NCBI GenBank assembly: GCA_903970565.1
Contig: CAJCJE010000173.1
Span: 1 to 8,849 of the forward strand
Direction: 5' to 3'
Source of the DNA: Candidatus Melainabacteria bacterium
GTDB taxonomy: Bacteria; Actinomycetota; Actinomycetes; Mycobacteriales; Pseudonocardiaceae
DNA length: 8,849 nt
Position numbers and translations under genes: made by a program. Below the pieces are notes generated by a model. It did not search any database. It was not told the origin of the DNA and worked only from the letters and a program-made list of their open reading frames with translations. This document shows positions 1 through 4,739 of the stretch, piece after piece. Each line of letters begins with the position of its first letter. Within the stretch, counting starts at the first letter, position 1.

Positions 1-619
1 CGTAGAGCGTCGAGCCCAGCGAGAAGACGTCCGCGGGGGCGCCCGGGTCCCGGCCGTAGGCGACCTCGGGAGCCAGGTAGGCCGGAGTGCCGGCGATCAG
101 TCCGGTCTTGGTCACCGCGACGTCGCCGGTGGCTCGGGAGATGCCGAAGTCGGTGATCTTCACCGTGCCGTTCTGGCCGAGCAGGATGTTCGCCGGCTTG
201 ATGTCACGGTGCACGATGCCGGCGGCGTGCGCGGCGGACAGCGCGTGCGCGATCTGCGCGCCGATCCGGCCGACCTCCTCCGGCTGCAACACACCGCGCT
301 CGGTCATCTCGGCCGCGAGGCTGCGGGAGGGTACGTACTCCATCACCAGCCAGGGCGCGTCGTCCTCGTCGACGACATCGAAGACGGCGACCGCGTTGGG
401 GTGGTGCAACCGGGCCGCGATCCGGCCCTCCCGCATCGCCCTCGCGCGCGCGTCGTCGATCTCGGCCGGTTCGAGACCGGAGTCCAGGCGCAACTGCTTG
501 ACCGCGACCACTCGATGCAGTCGCGCGTCGTATGCCTGCCAGACCACGCCCATCGCCCCACTGCCGATGCGCGAATCCAGGCGGTACCGGCCGCCGACCA
601 GACGCCCTTCGTTAGCCAC
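1..619 (-). CDS. Ser/Thr protein kinase, PknB-type, N-terminal part (cut by left window edge)
   Basis: Hanks-type kinase that phosphorylates Ser/Thr on proteins from the cytoplasmic side. About 206 residues are visible. The glycine loop is GSGAMG (19-24), the ATP-binding Lys is K41 in VAVK, and the helix-C Glu is probably E64. The catalytic loop is HRDIKPAN (137-144), the Mg-binding motif DFG (157-159), and the P+1 region GTPAYLAPE (177-185), followed by DVFSLG (197-202). T170 and T172 lie where actinobacterial kinases autophosphorylate. The GTG start at 619 is well fixed: an in-frame TGA abuts it upstream, and GGGGGA lies 6 nt before it (626-631). The catalytic core appears intact. The rest of the C-lobe and any transmembrane or sensor segment lie outside the window, so the receptor type cannot be told. 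The two membrane proteins upstream on the same strand are plausible partners or substrates, which is inference from position. Confidence 0.95.
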   Translation of the reverse strand, partial: MANEGRLVGGRYRLDSRIGSGAMGVVWQAYDARLHRVVAVKQLRLDSGLEPAEIDDARARAMREGRIAARLHHPNAVAVFDVVDEDDAPWLVMEYVPSRSLAAEMTERGVLQPEEVGRIGAQIAHALSAAHAAGIVHRDIKPANILLGQNGTVKITDFGISRATGDVAVTKTGLIAGTPAYLAPEVAYGRDPGAPADVFSLGSTLY

Positions 620-807
620 TCAACATCCCCCAACCAGGTGTACGTGGCCAATGGTCTTGGCGTGCGGCACCGCCGGCCGGCTGTCCTGGCCGCCCGGCCA
701 ACGACGTTCCGGTTGACTCACGGCGAACAGGGTATGCGTTCACCTATCGTGGCCGGATGTGCCCCCGGCTTCACCGGAGAAGTCCGATATGTGTCTTCGA
801 CCATGCA

Positions 808-835
808 ATCTTAGGCGATTGATCCTTGACTGGAA
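808..835 (-). promoter_or_regulatory. Possible promoter for the kinase gene
   Basis: Reading leftwards there is a good -10 element TAAGAT (808-813), with TTCCAG (830-835) 16 nt upstream as a poor -35. It lies about 190 bp before the kinase start in the 279-bp gap between the kinase and the upstream membrane protein gene. The rest of that gap shows no gene. The call rests mainly on the TANNNT hexamer and is weak. Confidence 0.25.
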
Positions 836-898
836 CGATCCAGTACTGATCACGAACCCACCGTGGAGACAGATCCTCCGTCGCCGGCCGCGCGGCGT

Positions 899-1663
899 TC
901 AGCCGTTCTGGGCCGACAGCAGCTGCGCACCGCTGATCAGCGGATCACTGCCCGGCGTGACCTGCAACAGTTCCACGACACGCAGCCAGCTGCCATCGGA
1001 CTGCGACATCCGCACCACCGCCTGCACGCTGCCGTCCGGATTGACCTGCACGCTGTCCACCTCGACCCGTGCCGCCGAACGCCAGGCACTGACGAATCCG
1101 CTCGGATCGTCGGACAGCAGCGATGGTGAGATCAGCCCCAACGCCGCGGCCGGTCGGCTTTCCGCCAGCCGGTAGAACTCACGGACCAACTGCTGCGGGC
1201 TGGTCGGGACCGGTACGGCCGGTCCGGCGTCGCTCTCCCCGGTCGGTGTACGTGTGGGGTCCGTGCCACCGCTGGGCTCGCCGCCCCTGCCGGACGTACG
1301 TCGTGTGCTCGTCGGGGCGGCCGGTTTCCGCATCCGGATGCTGTCCGGATGCCCGGCCAGCCGCGCTTCCAGCGTGTCCGGCCGCAGCACGCCGATGCCG
1401 GTGATCGGGAGCGGCTCGGCCACCGACGGCTGCTGGCTGTCGGTACGGCTGCGGGCCAGGGTGGCCGCCGCGGCGACCGAACCGCACAGCACCAGCGAGC
1501 CGACGGCCAGGCCGATCAGCTTGGCCGCCTTGGCCACGGCGCCGCGATGTCTGCCCGCCTCGGTCGAGGCCGGCCCGAGCAGGTCGGTCACGAACTCGTT
1601 GGTCGCGGTCTCCTCGGCGGACGGGACGCGGATCGGACCGGCCTGTCGCCGAATCAGATCCAC
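899..1663 (-). CDS. Single-pass membrane protein with C-terminal extracytoplasmic NTF2-like-looking domain, unknown function
   Basis: The 254-residue protein is not recognised as a named family. Residues 1-47 are cytoplasmic and hydrophilic. Residues 48-70 form one hydrophobic helix (IGLAVGSLVLCGSVAAAATL) without a signal-peptidase site that I trust. Residues 71-152 are a Ser/Thr/Pro/Gly-rich linker. Residues 153-250 look folded: SPQQLVREFYRLAESRPAAA, then alternating strands (VDSVQV, VQAVVRM, LRVVELLQV) that resemble an NTF2/SnoaL-like module. The expected topology is N-in, C-out. GTG 1663 is the only start codon in frame after the TGA at 1748-1750. A GAGGG about 13 nt upstream is rather distant, so the start is moderately sure. 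It shares its architecture with the next gene upstream and lies just upstream of the kinase. A role as kinase partner or substrate is conjecture. Confidence 0.85.
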   Translation of the reverse strand: MDLIRRQAGPIRVPSAEETATNEFVTDLLGPASTEAGRHRGAVAKAAKLIGLAVGSLVLCGSVAAAATLARSRTDSQQPSVAEPLPITGIGVLRPDTLEARLAGHPDSIRMRKPAAPTSTRRTSGRGGEPSGGTDPTRTPTGESDAGPAVPVPTSPQQLVREFYRLAESRPAAALGLISPSLLSDDPSGFVSAWRSAARVEVDSVQVNPDGSVQAVVRMSQSDGSWLRVVELLQVTPGSDPLISGAQLLSAQNG

Positions 1664-1897
1664 GACCGCGATCGAACCCTCTGGTCGTGTCGGTGCCCGG
1701 TTCTCGGACGCTCCACGCTGTGCCTCCGTGGCGTGTTGGACTTCCGGTCACTCGTACCGGGTGCTCACCCGCGAAGCCAGCCCCTGTCGGTGGACAACCC
1801 GTTCGTGGCGACAAACGGTCGTACGTTGTCACTCGTTTGGAGCAGTGAGCGCGATTGGCATACATCGCTCGGGTAACCATTACAACGCATACGGTGG

Positions 1898-1919
1898 CCG
1901 TGGTGTTCCCCACCAACGG
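1898..1919 (-). terminator. Hairpin after the 398-residue membrane protein gene
   Basis: The arms CCGTGGTG (1898-1905) and CACCAACGG (1911-1919) pair over 8 bp with one bulged base and a 5-nt loop. The hairpin begins 15 nt beyond the stop codon of the leftward gene at 1934. No U run follows, as is usual for GC-rich actinobacterial terminators. It separates the two tandem membrane-protein genes, suggesting they are not one simple operon. Confidence 0.45.
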
Positions 1920-1933
1920 AGGACCCCGGCGAA

Positions 1934-3130
1934 TCAGCCGGCGGGATTCTCGATCTTCGGGTCGCCCGTCAGCGTGAACTGGAGGGTGCGCTGTTCGGTG
2001 CTGACCGAGCCGTCCTTGTCGGTCACCTGCAACACGCTGACGGTCAATCCGTCGCTGGGATCCAACGAGATGCTCTTGACCTTGATCGTGGAGATGTCGC
2101 CGTAGTTCTGCTCGATGATCGCCTTGGCGTCGTCGTGCGCGGTGTCCGCGGTGAGGTCCGCCGCCGCGTCGACGTTCGAGGTCACCTCGCTGAAGAACGC
2201 CACCGTGCGATCACCGATCTTGGCCGGGTCGACCGCGGGCGGGCCGGTGTCGACCGTGGTCACCGTCGGGGGCGCGGGGACCACCGTGGTCGGGATTCCG
2301 GTGCTCGGTGCTCCGGTACTCACCGCCCCGCTGGTCTGGGTCGGTCCGCCGCCGAGCATGGCGCCACCGCCCGGCGTGGCCGCCGAGGAAGCGGGAGCGG
2401 CCGGGTCGGTGGAGTTGCCGCCCGCGCTGGGCCGGCCGGGATGGTCGTCGTCGTTGCCGGTCGGGGCGGCCGGCGAGTTGTGCTCGGCCGGCGCGCTGGC
2501 CTCCCCGGAGGCCGGCGGGGTGAAGAACGGCAGTCCGGTCGGCAACCCCGGCAGCGAGTCGATGTCGCTGGTCACCGTGACCGGACCGATCAGCAGCGAG
2601 GTCACGAACAACAGACCGACCAGAGCCGCGCCGGAGGAGAAGATGGTGAACCAGGCCGCCCGGCGCCAGGTTCTCGGCGGAGTGACCGAGGCAGGTATGT
2701 AGCCGAGGTTGAAGGAGTGCAGCCCGACCGGGCCGGTGTCCGCCAACCGGTCGGGTGGTGGCAGCGGGGAGTCGGGGAGCGGCGGCAGCTTGCCGGCGGT
2801 CGGCGGCCAGGTCGGCCGCTCCGGTCTCGAACTTCCTCGCGCCGAGGGGATGGTCCGTCCGCCGGCCGAAGAGGGCGAGGGGAGCCTGACGGCCGGCGAG
2901 GGTGGCCTGACGGCCGGTGCCGGCGTGAGCGTCCCCGACCGGACCGTCGCCGAGGAAGCGGCCACGGCACCCCCGCCCGGTGCCGTCATCGCCCTGGCAT
3001 GTCGGGAGAACTGCTCGGTCTCCGCGCCCGACACCATCGGAGTCCAGAAATCACCCCCACCGGTGCGATGGTGCCGCCCCTGAGGGGAGTGCTTCGCCGC
3101 GTCGCCCGCGGAACCCGATCCGCCTGCCAT
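1934..3130 (-). CDS. Pro-rich single-pass membrane protein with C-terminal extracytoplasmic domain, unknown function
   Basis: The 398-residue protein has no family I can name. Residues 1-150 are a long, disordered, Pro/Ser/Arg-rich cytoplasmic part, including the tandem heptads AVRPPSP and AVRLPSP (73-86). The stretch LHSFNLGYIPASVTPPRTW (137-155) looks like a conserved juxtamembrane motif. Residues 159-181 form one membrane helix. Residues 190-300 are a Pro/Ser/Thr/Gly-rich linker. Residues 303-395 form a compact domain (KIGDRTVAFFSEV, ISTIKVKSISL, LTVSVLQVTD, STEQRTLQFTL) with the helix-then-strands pattern of NTF2-like modules, similar in layout to the 254-residue neighbour. The ATG at 3130 has AAGGG 11 nt upstream; a start at the internal Met32 cannot be excluded. 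The Ser/Thr-rich cytoplasmic half would be accessible to the nearby kinase, but a functional link is only inferred. Confidence 0.85.
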   Translation of the reverse strand: MAGGSGSAGDAAKHSPQGRHHRTGGGDFWTPMVSGAETEQFSRHARAMTAPGGGAVAASSATVRSGTLTPAPAVRPPSPAVRLPSPSSAGGRTIPSARGSSRPERPTWPPTAGKLPPLPDSPLPPPDRLADTGPVGLHSFNLGYIPASVTPPRTWRRAAWFTIFSSGAALVGLLFVTSLLIGPVTVTSDIDSLPGLPTGLPFFTPPASGEASAPAEHNSPAAPTGNDDDHPGRPSAGGNSTDPAAPASSAATPGGGAMLGGGPTQTSGAVSTGAPSTGIPTTVVPAPPTVTTVDTGPPAVDPAKIGDRTVAFFSEVTSNVDAAADLTADTAHDDAKAIIEQNYGDISTIKVKSISLDPSDGLTVSVLQVTDKDGSVSTEQRTLQFTLTGDPKIENPAG

Positions 3131-3593
3131 GTCTCAACCGACCCTTGTTCCCAGCCATCCTGACGCCGTTTCCTGCCTCCTCAGCCGGTTTTCACCACCT
3201 GGAACAATTCAGCGCAGTCAATGGCCGCGAATCCGTGACGCGGCGCTACCGCGTTAGGCCGTCCGGAAATGGCAGACGTCCCGCTACCCGGCAGGAGCCG
3301 ATGCCGCACGACGAGTCCGTCGACGGCCGGCGCTACCGAGTTCCGAGCACGCCTCGATGGCGCCCCGCCCGAAGGCCACGCGCCGGCCGTTCTTGCGTCG
3401 CTCGGCGTCGCACCGGCCCACCGGGCACCGTCCCGACCCGCGCCGGGCACAATCGCACCCGCCGCACCCGCCGCACCCGCGATGGCCCGCCTGGCCGCGC
3501 GATGGGTCAGGTTGGCGACACCACGATCAGCACCGCCCGAGCCGGCGGCGACGGCCAGCGCGGGGGAATTTGGATTAATCCTCTGCACCGTCA
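3131..3593. other. Gap without a convincing gene
   Basis: About 0.46 kb lies between the 398-residue protein gene and the structured element at 3594-3634. A leftward open frame at 3181-3594 (GTG start, 137 codons, Ala/Gly-rich) has no clear ribosome binding site and no recognisable domain; a rightward frame at 3269-3607 is no better. Visible structure includes a 3 x 9-bp repeat (3455-3481), the 11-bp direct repeat CGGCGCTACCG at 3241-3251 and 3328-3338, and an AT-rich patch with the perfect palindrome GGATTAATCC (3572-3581). The promoter of the 398-residue protein gene should lie here. A TTGACT occurs near 3215-3220 on the minus strand but without a matching -10. Confidence 0.5.
3455..3481. 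repeat. Short tandem repeat, three 9-bp units
   Basis: The unit GCACCCGCC occurs three times head to tail, the last copy ending in G instead of C. It lies in the gene-poor stretch. It could be slippage-derived, and no function is evident. Confidence 0.7.
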
Positions 3594-3634
3594 CCGGGCC
3601 AGCCTAAGTGGCTGAAATCCCTGGTGAGGCCCGG
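3594..3634 (-). terminator. Compound hairpin, likely terminator of the chorismate mutase and small membrane protein unit
   Basis: Two stems stack on one another. CCGGGC (3594-3599) pairs with GCCCGG (3629-3634), enclosing CAGCC (3600-3604) paired with GGCTG (3610-3614) around a 5-nt loop, with a 14-nt bulge between them. It begins 46 nt beyond the stop codon of the leftward gene at 3680. There is no U run. Termination is inferred from position and stem strength; another structured-RNA role is possible. Confidence 0.45.
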
Positions 3635-3679
3635 GTATCCGATCTCGCTCGCCGCACCACACGAACGAGTGAACTTACT

Positions 3680-3985
3680 TCAGTTGCCGGTGTGGAACCG
3701 CTCCCGACTGGACTGCAACGCCTTCGCGGCCACTCCGGCCGTGCCCGCACCGAGGATGACCGCCAGCACTTCGGCGAAGCCACCACCGGTGGCCAGCAGC
3801 AGGGCCAGCAGCCCGGCGGCGGTGGTCGAACCCGCGACCACCCACCGGCTGCGGACGAACTGCGCGATCGGTGCGCCGCCGGCGCGCTTGTTAGCGGCCG
3901 ACCCCAACATTGCGAGGTAACCGTCATGCGCGAGGGCCGCAACGAGTCCGGCGAGCGCGATGATCACGGCGATGAGTTCGAACAT
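3680..3985 (-). CDS. Small three-helix membrane protein, unknown function
   Basis: A 101-residue hydrophobic protein with predicted membrane helices at about 3-19 (ELIAVIIALAGLVAALA), 49-66 and 71-88. A basic stretch (KRAGGAPIAQFVRSRW, 33-48) lies between helices 1 and 2, and the tail is basic (QSSRERFH). I do not recognise a family, although the even hydrophobic pattern and lack of frame breaks indicate a real gene. The ATG at 3985 has only GGAG two nt before it, which is very close, so initiation may be weak or coupled. It lies 76 bp downstream of chorismate mutase on the same strand with no strong terminator between, so it is probably co-transcribed and under the same leader control. A link to aromatic metabolism is inference from co-transcription only. 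Confidence 0.8.
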   Translation of the reverse strand: MFELIAVIIALAGLVAALAHDGYLAMLGSAANKRAGGAPIAQFVRSRWVVAGSTTAAGLLALLLATGGGFAEVLAVILGAGTAGVAAKALQSSRERFHTGN

Positions 3986-4061
3986 GACTCCAGTGTGCGC
4001 GCCCGGAAGCGGTGCTCGCCATCAGTGATCCCCCTGAGTCGCTCCCGACCCGGGGCGGAGA

Positions 4062-4451
4062 TCACCTGCCCAGGCGACCCCTACCCAGGTTGAGCAGCAA
4101 CATCGCCAGCTCACGACCCTCCGGGCCGAGTTCGCGGAACCGGGCGATCACGTCCATCTCCCGGTTCACCACGATCCTCGTGCCACCCGCGGCCATCCTG
4201 GTCGCGCCGATGGCGCGGGACACCTCGGTCCGTCGTTTGATCAGGCGCAGGATCTCCGCGTCCAACCAGTCGATCTCCTGGCGCAGCTCGGCGATGTCCA
4301 TGTTCTCGATGGACCGCTCGGTGTGCTGTTGCTCGGGCGCGTCCACGGGCAGGCCGTCGGTAGCGGCGTCGGCGGTGTCCGCATCGCTCCCGCCCTCGGC
4401 GGCGTTGACGGCGTCGAGAGCCTGGTCGTCGCTGGGAGTGGTGATGTTCAT
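4062..4451 (-). CDS. Chorismate mutase, AroQ class, actinobacterial (AroQ-delta-like) type
   Basis: Converts chorismate to prephenate, the first step of the Phe/Tyr branch of the shikimate pathway, in the cytoplasm. The 129-residue protein has a helical AroQ domain at 52-129 that closely follows the M. tuberculosis intracellular enzyme Rv0948c as I remember it: ELRQEIDWLDAEIL, KRRTEVSRAIG, RMAAGGTR, NREMDVI, ELGPEGRELAMLLL, LGRGRLG. R57, R74, R85 and R97 match that enzyme's active-site arginines R18, R35, R46 and R58 by this alignment. The family enzyme is poorly active alone and is activated by complex formation with type II DAHP synthase, largely through its C-terminal tail; a similar tail (RLGR) is present here. 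Residues 1-50 are an acidic, Asp/Glu/Ala-rich extension much longer than the roughly 12 residues in Rv0948c. The ATG at 4451 has AGGGGA five nt upstream. Upstream lies an attenuator. Confidence 0.95.
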   Translation of the reverse strand: MNITTPSDDQALDAVNAAEGGSDADTADAATDGLPVDAPEQQHTERSIENMDIAELRQEIDWLDAEILRLIKRRTEVSRAIGATRMAAGGTRIVVNREMDVIARFRELGPEGRELAMLLLNLGRGRLGR

Positions 4452-4456
4452 CGTGG

Positions 4457-4462
4457 TCCCCT
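4457..4462 (-). promoter_or_regulatory. Ribosome binding site of chorismate mutase
   Basis: AGGGGA lies five nt before the ATG at 4451 and confirms that start. It lies beyond the attenuator terminator, so translation begins only on read-through transcripts. A small hairpin (GACTC 4476-4480 with GAGTC 4463-4467) ends immediately before it. Confidence 0.8.
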
Positions 4463-4492
4463 GACTCGTCGTACGGAGTCCTGAACCCGAAA

Positions 4493-4520
4493 AGCCCCGG
4501 ATACAGTGGACTCCGGGGCT
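4493..4520 (-). terminator. Attenuator terminator hairpin (strands 3:4) in the chorismate mutase leader
   Basis: Reading leftwards, the arm at 4520-4512 (AGCCCCGGA) pairs with 4501-4493 (TCCGGGGCT) over 9 bp with a 10-nt loop. It is followed by UUU and C (4492-4489). It lies between the leader ORF stop codon (17 nt away) and the chorismate mutase start, so it would stop transcription before the gene. Its 5' arm is shared with the antiterminator, so the two cannot form together. Confidence 0.8.
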
Positions 4521-4561
4521 CGTGGTGTGAGTGCGCGCTAGGCAGCCACGGGAGCCGGAAT
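4510..4561 (-). promoter_or_regulatory. Antiterminator structure (strands 2:3) of the attenuator
   Basis: Strand 2 (4561-4546) pairs with strand 3 (4525-4510) in three blocks. ATTCC (4561-4557) pairs with GGAGT (4514-4510) including one G-U; GGCTC (4556-4552) pairs with GAGCC (4521-4517); GTGG (4549-4546) pairs with CCAC (4525-4522). This gives 14 bp with two CC bulges and a 20-nt loop. Strand 2 also pairs in the pause hairpin, and strand 3 supplies the 5' arm of the terminator, which is the logic of amino-acid attenuators. Confidence 0.7.
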
Positions 4562-4606
4562 CCGGTTCCCGTAGAAAAACTCATAGCAAGGCCGCTGCAC
4601 CGGCAC
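4538..4606 (-). CDS. Aromatic-rich leader peptide of the chorismate mutase attenuator
   Basis: An open frame of 22 codons starting at GTG 4606 and ending in TAG 4538-4540. Residues 8-12 are Y-E-F-F-Y, followed by GNRIPAPVAA. Phe and Tyr are the products of the pathway that chorismate mutase opens. The aromatic codons include TAT and TTT, which are rare in GC-rich actinomycetes. A ribosome stalled at these codons (4585-4571) would cover strand 1 of the pause hairpin and allow the antiterminator to form; a ribosome reaching the stop codon would cover strand 2 and let the terminator form. No Shine-Dalgarno sequence precedes the GTG, so translation may be leaderless. The in-frame GTG at 4600 is an alternative start. 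It lies in the gap before divergent pcrA. The function is inferred from composition, position and RNA structure. Confidence 0.8.
   Translation of the reverse strand: MPVQRPCYEFFYGNRIPAPVAA
4549..4571 (-). promoter_or_regulatory. Pause hairpin (strands 1:2) of the attenuator
   Basis: CGGGA (4571-4567) pairs with TCCCG (4553-4549) and CCGG (4565-4562) with CCGG (4558-4555), with one A-C mismatch and a 3-nt loop. It starts at the last base of the last Tyr codon of the leader ORF. This is where a 1:2 hairpin should sit to synchronise polymerase with the translating ribosome. Confidence 0.65.
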
Positions 4607-4739
4607 ATCTTGACACAGCCGCGCTGGCCCGGTCGAGTGCACCTCTCGCGATGTGAGAAGCGTGGCCGGTCGAGCCGTGGCCGAAAACGCCCCCCGTAGG
4701 GCAACTCTCGTCGGTGGCGGACGGTACCGTGGGAAAACA
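4607..4739. promoter_or_regulatory. Divergent promoter region between the chorismate mutase leader and pcrA
   Basis: This 133-bp region must hold both divergent promoters. Rightwards, GGTACCGT contains a TANNNT -10 (TACCGT, 4725-4730) ten nt before the pcrA ATG, implying a leaderless or nearly leaderless pcrA mRNA; no clear -35 is seen. Leftwards, no convincing promoter was identified. The 9-bp sequence CCGGTCGAG occurs twice, at 4629-4637 and 4666-4674, and might be an operator. That is a guess. Confidence 0.4.

Noticed and set aside
1873..1883. GTAA-CCA-TTAC inverted repeat as an operator
   Set aside because: It is too short to support a binding-site call, although it lies upstream of the 254-residue protein gene.
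2135..3163. Rightward Arg/Gly-rich frame of 342 codons opposite the membrane protein gene
   Set aside because: Its composition is that of a shadow frame; the opposite strand has a clear membrane helix and domain organisation.
3181..3594. Leftward GTG-started frame of 137 codons
   Set aside because: No ribosome binding site, low-complexity Ala/Gly content and no recognisable motif. Described under the gap rather than called as a gene.
4653..4739. Upstream in-frame ATG extending pcrA by 29 residues
   Set aside because: The extension is basic and atypical for the family, and the better-placed TACCGT element and ATG 4740 explain the start.
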